A DNA stretch of 64,000 nucleotides from Aliiglaciecola sp. CAU 1673 (GCF_029223185.1 NZ_JARHUG010000019.1:1-64000), one strand, 5' to 3'; shown: positions 8,942 through 18,467, counted from the stretch's first letter. The notes: generated from the sequence alone by a model not told the origin. Translations and numbers: made by a program.

Positions 8942-9673
8942 ATGACGTCCCACAAGCCCAAAATAATACCCCTTGATGCACAGTTGCATGCCCATCTGCG
9001 AGTAGAAAGAACCCCTCGCTATATAGATTTCGCTGAGGATCAGTTGATCCCGGTGCAATTGCGTGAATTCGTTGCTATTGCCTGTGAATTCCCGATTATT
9101 TTCGTAAAACATCAGGAAACCGGTCGTTTTCGCAGTGTCGCCCTGATGGGCTTAAAACAGGGGGAAAACCTCTATTGCCAGAATGGTCATTGGCCTGGCC
9201 ATTATGTTCCGCAGGCCCTGCGCAATCCGCCTTTTTCGTTTAGCCGTGCACAAGAAAATGATGATCAGTTAATTTTGTGTATCGATGTGCAGCATCCTTC
9301 GGTTAGCGCCCATAGCGGTGAGGCCTTGTTTACCGAAGAAGGAGAGCAGAGTGACTATCTGCAAAAGCGCGCAAACAATATGCTGAGCTATGTCACAGAT
9401 AGTCAAATTACCGAGCACTTTATTACCTTTTTACTGGACAATGACTTGCTGGTCAGCCGCGCATTGCAGCTGCAAATGCCGGACAACGAGATGCTGCAAC
9501 TGAACGGTATCTATGTGGTGGATGAAAAGCGCCTGGCTGCCCTGCCCTCAAATAAAATTGAAGAACTACATACGCGCGGATTACTCGCGCCTATCTATGC
9601 CCAACTGATTTCCATGCAGCAAATTCAGCGCTTAAGCGCCAAATATCAGCAGTTGCATCAGGACGAGTTCTGA
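8942..9673 (+). CDS. SapC-family protein
   Basis: 243 residues with no signal peptide. The conserved order Y-I-D-F-A-E-D-Q-L-I-P-V, then E-F-V-A-I-A-C-E-F-P-I-I-F-V-K and M-G-L-K-Q-G-E-N-L-Y fits the SapC family, named after a Campylobacter S-layer-associated gene. Its function is unknown, but it is regularly encoded between TonB receptors and tryptophan-halogenase-like genes in polysaccharide loci. AAGGAAAA precedes the ATG. The next gene begins one base after its stop. Confidence 0.82.
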   Translation: MTSHKPKIIPLDAQLHAHLRVERTPRYIDFAEDQLIPVQLREFVAIACEFPIIFVKHQETGRFRSVALMGLKQGENLYCQNGHWPGHYVPQALRNPPFSFSRAQENDDQLILCIDVQHPSVSAHSGEALFTEEGEQSDYLQKRANNMLSYVTDSQITEHFITFLLDNDLLVSRALQLQMPDNEMLQLNGIYVVDEKRLAALPSNKIEELHTRGLLAPIYAQLISMQQIQRLSAKYQQLHQDEF

Positions 9674-9674
9674 T

Positions 9675-11225
9675 ATGACAACGCCCCGGCCCGGATCTTC
9701 GACAAATATTATCGTACTTGGCGGTGGTACGGCCGGTTGGCTCGCCGCCAACCACATGGGCAAACGCTTCGTCAGTACTCCCGGGCTGCAGGGCAATATC
9801 ATATTGATTGAATCTCCTACGTTACCCACCATTGGTGTGGGGGAAGGCACCGTACCGGCAATTCGCAACAGCCTGCATCATCTGGGTATCAGTGAAACCG
9901 ATATTATCCAGCGCTGTGACGCGACTTTTAAGCAAAGCATCGAGTTTATTGATTGGAAGGTAAGGAAAAACGGGCAAGCTGCGCACCGATATCACCATCC
10001 TTTCGACTACCCGGACATGCTGCACAGTAATCCTATTCCAGCCTATTTAAGTGAAGCCGAACCAGGCCAACCCTTCGCCGAATGGGTGGGCATTCAGAGT
10101 CGTTTGATTGATCAGGGATTGGCACCAAAAACCTTCAATCAGGCTGAATTTCAGGGCGTTTGTCACTATGCCTACCATCTGGATGCGGGGAAATTTACCG
10201 CCCTGCTGGCCGAACATGGGGTCAACACCTTCGGTATTGACGTTATTCAGGCAGACATCAGTGACGTCGTTCGCCATCCAAACGGCAATATTGCTGCTTT
10301 GCTAAGTGATGATGGTCGGCGCTTTGAAGCTGATTTGTATGTGGATTGCAGCGGTTTTGAGGCAAAACTGATTGGCCAAAGCCTGCATGTGCCATTTATT
10401 GATAAGGGTGACATTTTGCTCGCCGACCATGCACTGGCGGCACAAGTGCCCTATGCCGACGACAACCAGTCAATCCCTTGCGCTACCCTAGCCCACGCGC
10501 AGTCGGCGGGATGGATTTGGGATATCGGCTTGTATAACCGTCGTGGGGTGGGCCATGTGTATTCATCCAATCACACCAGCCATGAGCAGGCGGAGCGAGA
10601 CTTGCGCCACTATTTACGGGATGACAGTGGTCACATCAGCCTAAAACGCATTCCTATGCGGGTCGGCTATCGCCAATCGGCCTGGCAACATAATGTGGTG
10701 GCCATTGGCCTTGCTCAGGGCTTTGTCGAACCCTTAGAAGCCACCGGCCTGCTGATGTTCGACGTCAGTGCCAGAATGCTGGCCGATCTGTTGCAGCCTA
10801 ACCCCCTGCACTGGCCGCTCGTGGCTAAACGTTTTAACCAGCGTCTGCTTGAAACCTGGGAGCGGGTGCTGGACTTTATTAAGCTGCATTATGTACTTAG
10901 CGATCGCGAGGATAATGAATTTTGGCAGGATAACCGTTCGCCCCTAAGCCAGAGCGAATGGCTCAAGGACAATCTTGAATATTGGCGCTATCAGATCCCA
11001 AGCCACTATGACTTCAGCCAGCAAGGTCATATTTTCAATCTGGAAAATTTCCTCTACGTGCTTTATGGCATGGACTTTTTCACCGAGGTCAAGCAGCCGG
11101 ATAGCCATACACTTCTGGCGCAAAAGGCCCGTCTGGATCGGCGCTACCTGCAGGCGAAAAGTGAGTTACAGCCCCATCGCGCGCTGCTCGATAAGATCCG
11201 TCGCCATGGCCTGCAACCCATTTAG
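9675..11225 (+). CDS. Tryptophan-halogenase-like flavoprotein 1
   Basis: 516 residues with an N-terminal FAD motif G-G-G-T-A-G-W-L-A-A-N and G-V-G-E-G-T-V. The family's catalytic lysine is likely in A-T-F-K-Q-S-I, and the catalytic glutamate in F-V-E-P-L-E-A-T-G-L. The W-x-W-x-I-P signature of characterised halogenases reads W-I-W-D-I-G, so the proline is lost. It is translated one base after sapC and 10 bases before its paralogue. No flavin reductase is visible nearby. In this setting such proteins accompany sugar-uptake receptors and their substrate is unknown; halogenation should not be assumed. Confidence 0.85.
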   Translation: MTTPRPGSSTNIIVLGGGTAGWLAANHMGKRFVSTPGLQGNIILIESPTLPTIGVGEGTVPAIRNSLHHLGISETDIIQRCDATFKQSIEFIDWKVRKNGQAAHRYHHPFDYPDMLHSNPIPAYLSEAEPGQPFAEWVGIQSRLIDQGLAPKTFNQAEFQGVCHYAYHLDAGKFTALLAEHGVNTFGIDVIQADISDVVRHPNGNIAALLSDDGRRFEADLYVDCSGFEAKLIGQSLHVPFIDKGDILLADHALAAQVPYADDNQSIPCATLAHAQSAGWIWDIGLYNRRGVGHVYSSNHTSHEQAERDLRHYLRDDSGHISLKRIPMRVGYRQSAWQHNVVAIGLAQGFVEPLEATGLLMFDVSARMLADLLQPNPLHWPLVAKRFNQRLLETWERVLDFIKLHYVLSDREDNEFWQDNRSPLSQSEWLKDNLEYWRYQIPSHYDFSQQGHIFNLENFLYVLYGMDFFTEVKQPDSHTLLAQKARLDRRYLQAKSELQPHRALLDKIRRHGLQPI

Positions 11226-11235
11226 GAGGAGATAA

Positions 11236-12762
11236 ATGAGCATGCAAATCACCATAGTGGGTGGCGGTGCGGCCGGTTGGATGACTGCCCTTTATCTGAA
11301 TCGCTACTTTTCCCATGGAAATAAGCCGGCTCGTATTCGCCTGGTGGAAAGCGCCGATATCGGCATTATTGGTGTGGGTGAAGCCACGGTGCATAGCATC
11401 CGCTATTTCTTTGCAGCGTTGGGGCTGGATGAAAGCAAACTCTTACAAGCCGCCCAGGGCACGCTTAAAAGCGGCATTTTATTTCGTAACTGGATGCAGC
11501 CCCAAGAAGGGCAAACCCATGAGTATTTCCATCCTTTTGAAGCCAATCTGTCTGGCTTGCCCTGGGATATTTCCTCCTGCTGGCTAAGCCAAAACGAGAA
11601 AGCCAATGAGCGCTACGATCTGGCTGTCAGCAGCGCCGCGCATTTGATTTCACAAGGCCACTGCGCCAAAAGCCGACTCTGTCGCCCCTTTCAGGGCCAA
11701 ATTCCTTATGGTTATCATCTGGATGCCAGCCTGATGGCACGCTACCTTCGTGAGGTCGCCATCGCTCGCGGGGTGGAACGTATTGAAGCCACGGTCGAAA
11801 GTGTTGATTGCCAAAATGAAAGGATCTTGAGTATTCAAACCTCCCAAGGTGAAATTGGCGGCGATGTTTTTATCGATTGCAGCGGATTTCGCGCCATTTT
11901 GATGAATGCCCTGGATAAGGATAACTGGCACAGCTACCAGCATTGTTTACCATGTAATCGCGCCGTTGCCCTGCAATCGCCCCTGAAAGCCGAGCCCAGA
12001 CCCTATACCCTGTCAACGGCCTTATCTAACGGTTGGGCGTGGCAGATCGATCTGATGCACCGCCAGGGTGGCGGCTATGTCTATGACGGTAACAGGCTGT
12101 TACCCGAGCAAGCCGAAGCTGAACTGCGGGAACATTTAGGCCAGTTTGACGGCAAAGCCAACCACTTGCAGATGCAGGTGGGCAGACGAGAGGCCTTCTG
12201 GCATGGCAACTGTATTGCCCTGGGCTTATCCGGTGGCTTTATTGAGCCGCTCGAGTCCACCGGCCTGCATGTGATCAATTTGGGCGTACGCTTGATGGCC
12301 ACTCATCTTGCTGGATCGGTGGGCTCAGGTGAGGCGCAGCAGCGCATCCGCGATTCCTATAACCGTCAGATGTGCGGTATCTATGAGGATCTTAAGCAGT
12401 TTATTGTGCTGCATTATTGCCTTTCCGATCGTCAGGACAGTGCGTTTTGGCGACAAGCTGCCAGAAGTGCTGAGCAGTGCAGCGGATTGCCCGCACTGCT
12501 TGATCTGTGGCGCCATAAAGTGTGCGAATTTATGGATTTGGCTGGAAGCTATACCACCACCTTCACCGATGAAAATTACCGCTATGTACTGTATGGCATG
12601 CAGCATTACCCGCAATTGCACTTCACCCCGTCGCCAGCCCTGGTGGCGCAGATGAAATCACGCCAGGCAGAGCACATCCGGCATCTGCAACAGCATACCC
12701 TGCCCCACTCGGCATATCTGGGCTTTATCCACCAATCCGCAAAAAACGCACAAGTGTCTTAA
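11236..12762 (+). CDS. Tryptophan-halogenase-like flavoprotein 2
   Basis: 508 residues, paralogous to the preceding gene: V-G-G-G-A-A-G-W-M-T-A, G-V-G-E-A-T-V-H-S-I, the putative catalytic lysine in G-T-L-K-S-G-I, and F-I-E-P-L-E-S-T-G-L. The signature W-x-W-x-I-P reads W-A-W-Q-I-D, again without proline. AGGAGGAG sits 6 bases before the ATG, an unusually strong Shine-Dalgarno. The two genes are diverged enough to be an old duplication, so they may act on different substrates or as a heteromer. Confidence 0.85.
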   Translation: MSMQITIVGGGAAGWMTALYLNRYFSHGNKPARIRLVESADIGIIGVGEATVHSIRYFFAALGLDESKLLQAAQGTLKSGILFRNWMQPQEGQTHEYFHPFEANLSGLPWDISSCWLSQNEKANERYDLAVSSAAHLISQGHCAKSRLCRPFQGQIPYGYHLDASLMARYLREVAIARGVERIEATVESVDCQNERILSIQTSQGEIGGDVFIDCSGFRAILMNALDKDNWHSYQHCLPCNRAVALQSPLKAEPRPYTLSTALSNGWAWQIDLMHRQGGGYVYDGNRLLPEQAEAELREHLGQFDGKANHLQMQVGRREAFWHGNCIALGLSGGFIEPLESTGLHVINLGVRLMATHLAGSVGSGEAQQRIRDSYNRQMCGIYEDLKQFIVLHYCLSDRQDSAFWRQAARSAEQCSGLPALLDLWRHKVCEFMDLAGSYTTTFTDENYRYVLYGMQHYPQLHFTPSPALVAQMKSRQAEHIRHLQQHTLPHSAYLGFIHQSAKNAQVS

Positions 12763-12778
12763 AGAAGGAGTTGCAACC

Positions 12779-12856
12779 ATGATCAAAGTTGATAGGATAA
12801 ATGACAGCGTTGTCATTGTTGATGTAAAAATACTCCTACAGGCCGCGAAACTATGA
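12779..12856 (+). CDS. Possible 25-codon leader peptide overlapping the hexosaminidase start
   Basis: ATG 12779 follows AGAAGGAG at good spacing and opens 25 codons (M-I-K-V-D-R-I-N-D-S-V-V) ending in TGA at 12854-12856. This stop overlaps the next ATG as ATGA. The hexosaminidase itself has only a weak Shine-Dalgarno, so coupling through this short frame could supply its translation in read-through mRNA. NagR operator 3 lies inside the frame. It may instead be a by-product of an intact ribosome-binding site left in a promoter region. Confidence 0.4.
   Translation: MIKVDRINDSVVIVDVKILLQAAKL
12800..12817. promoter_or_regulatory. NagR operator 3
   Basis: AATGACAGCGTTGTCATT is a nearly perfect 18-bp palindrome and is the reverse-complement version of the core in operators 1 and 2. 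A weak promoter TTGCAA (12771-12776), 16 bases, TAGGAT (12793-12798) would place the transcription start inside it. It probably gives the hex-nag genes their own NagR control. Confidence 0.85.
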
Positions 12857-15432
12857 AATTGCACAAGTTATCTTCTTTTACTTCCCAGACGGTGTTGGCC
12901 TTACTCATTTATACGCCGGCGCAGGCGGCCACGGTAACGCAGCAAGCCTTGTCTGACTTGGCGTCACAGTTGCAGATAACCTATGAAGTGCAGGATAACC
13001 TGAATGTTAAAGACTGTGACCAGTCGATTGCCGAGGGCCAATGTTTCCTGGCGACCCTGAGTCTGACCTTACCCCAGGATCAGGTACTGCAAAACTGGTC
13101 ATTGTATTTCAGCCATACCCGGCCGATTCAGTGGGATGGCAGCGACCTTTTCGATATTGAGCATGTTAACGGTGATCTACATCGCCTGACGCCTACCTCC
13201 GCTTTTGCCGGTTTTAAAGCCAATCAGCGCTATAGCATCCCGCTTAAAGCCGCCCATGCCTTTGTCAGCGAATCGGACATTATGCCCAACTATTATGTTG
13301 TGGCGCCGGATTTGCAGCCGCGCATTGTGATCAGTACCCAGGAACGGCCAAGTGCTGAAAGCCCGCTGGTATCAGTACCACATGCCCTGCCGTTTGACAG
13401 GATCGAACAACAAAAACGCCATATCACCGACAATAGCCCTTACGCCACATCAGATTGGTTATATAGCTACTACCAGGGGCTTAATGGGCCTAAAGAAAGT
13501 ACCAAGGGCACCGTGCGGACCATTCCGTCATTGAGCAATAAAGCCTTAAGCGGTCAATGGCTGCCCTTACCCAAGGGGATTTCCCTCAGAATGCCTTCGC
13601 CAGGTTTAAAGACATGGCTACAGGCCGCTGGCCTGGATATAACAGACAATGGGCTGGCCATCATTGCCGAGACAGATAACAGCCTGGCTGCTGAAAGTTA
13701 CCGCCTTGAGATTGATCAGAACATTCGGCTTTTCGCTGCTGATGATGCCGGCTATTTCTATGGGCTGGTTAGCCTGGTTGGCCTGTATCAATCGGAAAAA
13801 GGACTGCCCAAAGGCACCTATAGCGATGGTCCGCGTTACGGTTTTCGTGGTTTGCATCTTGATGTGGCCCGTAACTTTCAGCCAAAAAGCCAGGTATTGT
13901 CGCTACTAGATGCTATGGCGCTACTGAAACTTAACAAGTTGCACTTACATCTGGCCGATGATGAGGGTTGGCGTTTGCAGATCCCCGGCCTTGCAGAACT
14001 AACTGAGGTTGGTGCTTATCGCTGTCACGATCTGACTGAGCGGCGCTGTCTGCTGCCGCAGCTTGGTAGCGGGCCTTTTGCCGACAGTCCGGTAAACGGC
14101 TATTACAGCGTGGATGATTACCAGGAGATAGTGCGCTATGCAAAGGACAGACATATCGAGGTGATCCCCTCTTTGGATATGCCGGGCCATTCAAGGGCCG
14201 CCATTAAAGCCATGGAAGCGCGCTATCAGCGCTATTCCAAGCTGGAGAAGCCGGCACAGGCTGAAGAGTTTCTGCTTAGCGAGTTTGCCGACACCACCCG
14301 TTATTCCTCAGTACAGTTTTACCATGACAACACTTTAAATCCCTGTCTTGACAGCACTTATCGCTTTATCAACAAGGTGCTGTCTGAAGTAAAGGCCATG
14401 CATGAAAGCGCCGGTGTGTCCCTTGGTCGTTACCATATCGGTGCCGATGAAACCGCCGGTGCCTGGAAGGGATCCCCTGCCTGCCAAACCCTGATGGCAA
14501 GCAACGGCATCGACAAAACCGAAGATCTGGTCGGCTACTTTATCCAAAAGGTGGCGGCCATGGTCAATGACATGGGCATCGAAGCAGCGGCCTGGAGCGA
14601 TGGCCTCAGTCATGTCAGCAAAGACAGCCTGGCGCCCAAAATACAAGCCAATATCTGGGATACCCTGTTCTGGCAAGGCCATAACCGGGCACATCAGTTT
14701 GCCAATGAGGGCTGGGAAACGGTGCTGTCGTTGCCCGATGTGCTGTATTTCGATTTTCCTTATCTGAATCATGCTAAAGAGCCTGGTTATTATTGGGGCT
14801 CGCGCAGTACCGACAGTTTTCAGGTGTTTCAATTTATGCCTGACAATTTACCGGCCCATGCAGAGTTGTGGACGGATCGTATGGGTAATGCCTATACCGC
14901 CAAGGATGACATCCCCTTAGCCGAACAAAGCCGCTACGCAGGCATTCAGGCCCAGCTTTGGAGCGAAACCGTGCGCAGCCCGGCACAGGCCGACTATATG
15001 TTGTTTCCGCGCTTACTGGCCTTTGCCGAGCGGGCCTGGCATCACAGTGACTGGGAGCTGCCGTATGTTGCCGGGCGCGAATATGGTCCTCAAACCCAGT
15101 ATTTTGGCGAAATGCGTCGACAGGCGCAGCTGGCTGACTGGCAAGGCTTTAGCGAGGCGCTAAGCAAACGTTATCTGCCGCTACTGATAAAGGCCGGTCG
15201 CTTGGTGCGCTTGCCGCCCCCCGGCGCGATCCGCCAGGGCGGTAAGATCCTCGCTAATCAGCCATGGCCACATCTGATCATTGAATATCAGCTGCCGGGA
15301 CAGGACTGGCAGCTCTATCAGGGCGCCCTTAGCAGCGATAGCGAAATTCGCTTCAGAAGCCGCTTGCCACAATTCGATCTAACCAGCCCTGTCAGTCTGG
15401 TTCCCGCGCAACGGACGGGCACAAAAGGATAA
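12853..15432 (+). CDS. Beta-N-acetylhexosaminidase, GH20
   Basis: 859 residues: signal peptide ending A-Q-A, an N-terminal carbohydrate-binding CHB_HEX domain (about 30-170), a GH20b domain (about 230-330), the GH20 catalytic barrel (about 330-740) and a C-terminal domain. The catalytic Asp-Glu pair is in Y-H-I-G-A-D-E-T-A-G, and F-R-G-L-H-L-D-V-A-R-N-F begins the barrel. It would release terminal GlcNAc from chitooligosaccharides. There is no lipobox, so it is probably periplasmic. It overlaps the short leader frame by ATGA and is followed four bases later by nagK. Confidence 0.93.
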   Translation: MKLHKLSSFTSQTVLALLIYTPAQAATVTQQALSDLASQLQITYEVQDNLNVKDCDQSIAEGQCFLATLSLTLPQDQVLQNWSLYFSHTRPIQWDGSDLFDIEHVNGDLHRLTPTSAFAGFKANQRYSIPLKAAHAFVSESDIMPNYYVVAPDLQPRIVISTQERPSAESPLVSVPHALPFDRIEQQKRHITDNSPYATSDWLYSYYQGLNGPKESTKGTVRTIPSLSNKALSGQWLPLPKGISLRMPSPGLKTWLQAAGLDITDNGLAIIAETDNSLAAESYRLEIDQNIRLFAADDAGYFYGLVSLVGLYQSEKGLPKGTYSDGPRYGFRGLHLDVARNFQPKSQVLSLLDAMALLKLNKLHLHLADDEGWRLQIPGLAELTEVGAYRCHDLTERRCLLPQLGSGPFADSPVNGYYSVDDYQEIVRYAKDRHIEVIPSLDMPGHSRAAIKAMEARYQRYSKLEKPAQAEEFLLSEFADTTRYSSVQFYHDNTLNPCLDSTYRFINKVLSEVKAMHESAGVSLGRYHIGADETAGAWKGSPACQTLMASNGIDKTEDLVGYFIQKVAAMVNDMGIEAAAWSDGLSHVSKDSLAPKIQANIWDTLFWQGHNRAHQFANEGWETVLSLPDVLYFDFPYLNHAKEPGYYWGSRSTDSFQVFQFMPDNLPAHAELWTDRMGNAYTAKDDIPLAEQSRYAGIQAQLWSETVRSPAQADYMLFPRLLAFAERAWHHSDWELPYVAGREYGPQTQYFGEMRRQAQLADWQGFSEALSKRYLPLLIKAGRLVRLPPPGAIRQGGKILANQPWPHLIIEYQLPGQDWQLYQGALSSDSEIRFRSRLPQFDLTSPVSLVPAQRTGTKG

Positions 15433-15436
15433 AACG

Positions 15437-16324
15437 ATGAGTCAACAACCTCTTTACCTAGGCATAGACGGTGGTGGCAGTAAGTGCCTGGCCTTGATCG
15501 TCAATAGCGAAGGGCATCCCCTTGGGCAGGGGGTTGCCGGCCCGGCCAATCCCACCCATGGGTTGGAGCAATCGGTCAACGCCATGCTAAGCGCCACCGA
15601 AGCGGCGTTGGATAATGCCGGGCTTGCGCCCGAAAGAATTCATGATCTAATCGGGGGGGCCGGTCTGGCTGGATTGAACTTGTCCGATAAATACAGCGGA
15701 TTGCTCAGAGAATGGCAACACCCTTTCAAGCAATTGCATTTTACCACTGACCTGCATATTGCATGCCTTGGCGCCCACGACGGAGCGGACGGTGCCGTGA
15801 TTATTGCCGGTACCGGCTCCTGCGGTATGGTGCAGGTTGGTGATCTAAAGAAAGAATTCGGCGGCCATGGCTTTTTAGTCGGCGACCAGGGCAGCGGCGC
15901 CTGGTTGGGCATTAATGCGGTGCGCCAGGCTCTGTTGGTATTGGATGGGCTGTTACCGCCGTCCAGATTAGGCGAAGCCGTGCTCGAACAGTGCGGTGCG
16001 CGCAGCGCCAGTGAACTTGCCGAGTCCATGGCACAAATGCCGCCGGCAGCCTATGGCAGGCTGGCGCCTGTGGTGCTGGAACTGGCCCATCAAAATGATC
16101 CTATTGCTACCGATTTAGTCTACCAGGGCGTCGATTATCTTGAGCGCCTGGCCAGGCGTCTGCTGGCTTTCGGCCCTCAGCGCTTGTCCATGATTGGCGG
16201 GTTAAGCCAGGCCCTGCTGCCCTTTTTCTCACAAGACATTAAACAGCATATTCAGACGCCACTGCATCCACCGCAATTCGGCGCCATTTTTTACGCCAAA
16301 CAACAAGGCCATACAGCATCATGA
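15437..16324 (+). CDS. nagK: N-acetylglucosamine kinase, BadF/BadG type
   Basis: 295 residues of the ASKHA-fold BadF/BadG/BcrA/BcrD family: phosphate-1 motif G-I-D-G-G-G-S-K, phosphate-2 motif I-A-G-T-G-S-C-G, and G-D-Q-G-S-G-A-W-L-G. It would phosphorylate imported GlcNAc to GlcNAc-6-phosphate in the cytoplasm. This replaces PTS phosphorylation, consistent with NagP being a permease. AAAGGATAAAACG precedes the ATG, and its stop overlaps the nagB-II start (ATGA). Confidence 0.9.
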   Translation: MSQQPLYLGIDGGGSKCLALIVNSEGHPLGQGVAGPANPTHGLEQSVNAMLSATEAALDNAGLAPERIHDLIGGAGLAGLNLSDKYSGLLREWQHPFKQLHFTTDLHIACLGAHDGADGAVIIAGTGSCGMVQVGDLKKEFGGHGFLVGDQGSGAWLGINAVRQALLVLDGLLPPSRLGEAVLEQCGARSASELAESMAQMPPAAYGRLAPVVLELAHQNDPIATDLVYQGVDYLERLARRLLAFGPQRLSMIGGLSQALLPFFSQDIKQHIQTPLHPPQFGAIFYAKQQGHTAS

Positions 16325-17322
16325 AAACTACCAGTCTGATGGCTGCCGAAGCAGCCCAAACACCTCACTTGATCGCCAAACAGCTGACTAACAATTTATC
16401 TACCTGCCAGGCCCTGGGCGAAGCCATTCGCAAATTCGATCCGGCTTTAGTCCTGACCGTGGGCAGAGGCTCCTCTGATCATGCCGGAGTGTTTGCCAAG
16501 TACCTGATTGAGGTCGAATGCGGGGTGCCGGTATCGGCATCGGCGCCTTCAGTGGCCAGTGTTTATGGTAAGCGCCTAAAGCTTGAACGTGCCCTGGTGA
16601 TCCTGATTTCCCAATCGGGCAGAAGCCCGGATATTCTGGCCCAGGCCAGAGCCGCTAAGAACGCCGGCGCCTTGGTGGTAGCTTTAGTCAATGATGTGGA
16701 TTCGCCCCTTGCGGCAGAGGCAAATTGGGTATTGCCGGTGGGGGCCGGTGAAGAGCGCGCGGTGGCCGCCACCAAAAGTTATCTTTGCACCTTAAGTGCC
16801 TTACTGCAGATGGTCGCTCACTGGCAGTTGAATACGGCCTTGATTGAAGCCTTGCAGCAGTTGCCACAAGCCCTGTCGCAGGCCATCGACAGTCAACCAC
16901 AGTTGGGACTGGCCTTTGTACAGGACTTGCGGCATTGTGTGGTGCTTGGCCGTGGATTTGGTTATGCCATCGCCCGGGAAATTGCCTTAAAACTCAAGGA
17001 AGTGTGCGCGGTACATGCCGAAGCCTTTTCCAGCGCCGAGTTCTTGCATGGCCCGGTAACGCTGGTGCAAAAACGCCTGGCCGCCGTGGATATCGCCGTG
17101 GAAGACGAGAGCTTGCCTGCCCATCAGCAGCAAATCCGCGAGATAACCTCGCGCGGCGCCCTGATTTGTAACCTTCATCAGCAGATCAGGCCTTTGCATC
17201 CGCGCCTTGCGCCCCTGACACTGCTACAGCGTTTCTATCTGGATGTGGAGCAGGTTGCACAGGAATTGGGATTTGATCCGGATAAACCCGCAGGCCTCAA
17301 TAAAGTGACACAAACCCTTTAG
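16321..17322 (+). CDS. nagB: Glucosamine-6-phosphate deaminase, SIS type (NagB-II)
   Basis: 333 residues with two SIS domains (G-R-G-S-S-D-H-A-G-V-F-A; S-Q-S-G-R-S-P-D; S-S-A-E-F-L-H-G-P-V). It resembles the isomerase half of GlmS without the glutaminase domain. NagB-II converts glucosamine-6-phosphate to fructose-6-phosphate and ammonia, replacing classical NagB. It sits between kinase and deacetylase and overlaps nagK by four bases. Confidence 0.9.
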   Translation: MKTTSLMAAEAAQTPHLIAKQLTNNLSTCQALGEAIRKFDPALVLTVGRGSSDHAGVFAKYLIEVECGVPVSASAPSVASVYGKRLKLERALVILISQSGRSPDILAQARAAKNAGALVVALVNDVDSPLAAEANWVLPVGAGEERAVAATKSYLCTLSALLQMVAHWQLNTALIEALQQLPQALSQAIDSQPQLGLAFVQDLRHCVVLGRGFGYAIAREIALKLKEVCAVHAEAFSSAEFLHGPVTLVQKRLAAVDIAVEDESLPAHQQQIREITSRGALICNLHQQIRPLHPRLAPLTLLQRFYLDVEQVAQELGFDPDKPAGLNKVTQTL

Positions 17323-17329
17323 GACAGTT

Positions 17330-18466
17330 ATGCATCAACGTGTTATCGCCAAGCGCTTTTTCGACGGCCAAAACTGGCATCAGAATAAGGGCGTACAATG
17401 GCAAGATGGTCGGATTACCGCCATCATTGAGCCTCAGTCTGCGCATGAGCAATGCTTTTACGGCATGCTGGTGCCTGGCTTTATCGACGTACAGGTTAAC
17501 GGTGGCGGCGGCGTACTTTTTAATGCCACTCCCACCGTGCAGGCCTTGTCGGATATCCTGCAAGCACACAGTGCCTTTGGCACTACCGCGATGCTACCTA
17601 CCCTGATCACCGATGAGTTGCTGGTTATCGAAAAGGCGGCCGATGCGGTGGCAAGGGCCATCGCCGCCAATGTCCCGGGGATTCTCGGGGTGCATTTTGA
17701 AGGCCCGCATTTAAGTGTGCCCAAGCGTGGCATCCATAAAAGTGAATTTATTCGCCCGCCAAGCGATGCGGAGTTAGCCCTGTATTGTCGCCAGGATCTG
17801 GGCAAGGTCATACTGACCATTGCGCCTGAGACCGTGCCGGTGGATATTATCCGTGAACTGGTAAGCAAGGGCGTGCGGGTTTGCCTTGGCCATTCCAATG
17901 CCGATGCCGAAACCGTCATTGCCGCTCTGGAAGCGGGCGCCAGTGGCTTTACGCATTTGTTTAACGCCATGTCGCCGATGCAGAGCCGGGCGCCAGGTAT
18001 GGTGGGGACGGCGCTGGCCGATGACAACAGCTATTGCGGTCTGATTCTCGATCACCACCATGTTCACTCTTTGTGCGCCAAGGTTGCCATTAAGGCCAAG
18101 GGCGCATCCCGTATCATGTTGGTGACAGATGCCATGGCTCACGTAGGCTCCAGCAACCCTTCCCTGCCTTATTTCGATGTGGAAATTCACCGTGTAGGCG
18201 ACAAGCTGACCCTGGATGACGGCACCCTTGCAGGGTCGGCACTGGACATGGCCACGGCAGTGCGCCATTGCCACCGCGATCTCGGCTTTCCCTTAGAAAA
18301 CGCCCTGCAAATGGCGTCTTCCAGCCCGGCAGCCTTCTTGGGCCTGGGCAATGAGCTGGGAGCGCTAAAAGCCGGTTATCGGGCCGATATGGTCTTACTG
18401 GATGACAATCTGCAAGTACAACAAAGCTGGATTGGCGGCCATCGCCAGCAACTTCAAGGTAACTAA
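17330..18466 (+). CDS. nagA: N-acetylglucosamine-6-phosphate deacetylase
   Basis: 378 residues of the amidohydrolase superfamily. Metal and substrate motifs visible are H-F-E-G-P-H, C-L-G-H-S-N-A-D, T-H-L-F-N-A-M-S and the catalytic Asp in V-T-D-A-M. It removes acetate from GlcNAc-6-P to give glucosamine-6-P for NagB-II. It starts seven bases after nagB-II and ends one base before the NagP start. Confidence 0.93.
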   Translation: MHQRVIAKRFFDGQNWHQNKGVQWQDGRITAIIEPQSAHEQCFYGMLVPGFIDVQVNGGGGVLFNATPTVQALSDILQAHSAFGTTAMLPTLITDELLVIEKAADAVARAIAANVPGILGVHFEGPHLSVPKRGIHKSEFIRPPSDAELALYCRQDLGKVILTIAPETVPVDIIRELVSKGVRVCLGHSNADAETVIAALEAGASGFTHLFNAMSPMQSRAPGMVGTALADDNSYCGLILDHHHVHSLCAKVAIKAKGASRIMLVTDAMAHVGSSNPSLPYFDVEIHRVGDKLTLDDGTLAGSALDMATAVRHCHRDLGFPLENALQMASSSPAAFLGLGNELGALKAGYRADMVLLDDNLQVQQSWIGGHRQQLQGN

Positions 18467-18467
18467 T

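Noticed and set aside
9675-12762. Halogenase genes read as part of a secondary-metabolite cluster
   Set aside because: No NRPS, PKS, reductase or tailoring genes are near, and the neighbours are sugar-catabolic genes.
14335-14832. 165-codon reading frame antisense to the hexosaminidase gene
   Set aside because: It lies wholly inside a well-supported GH20 catalytic domain on the other strand.
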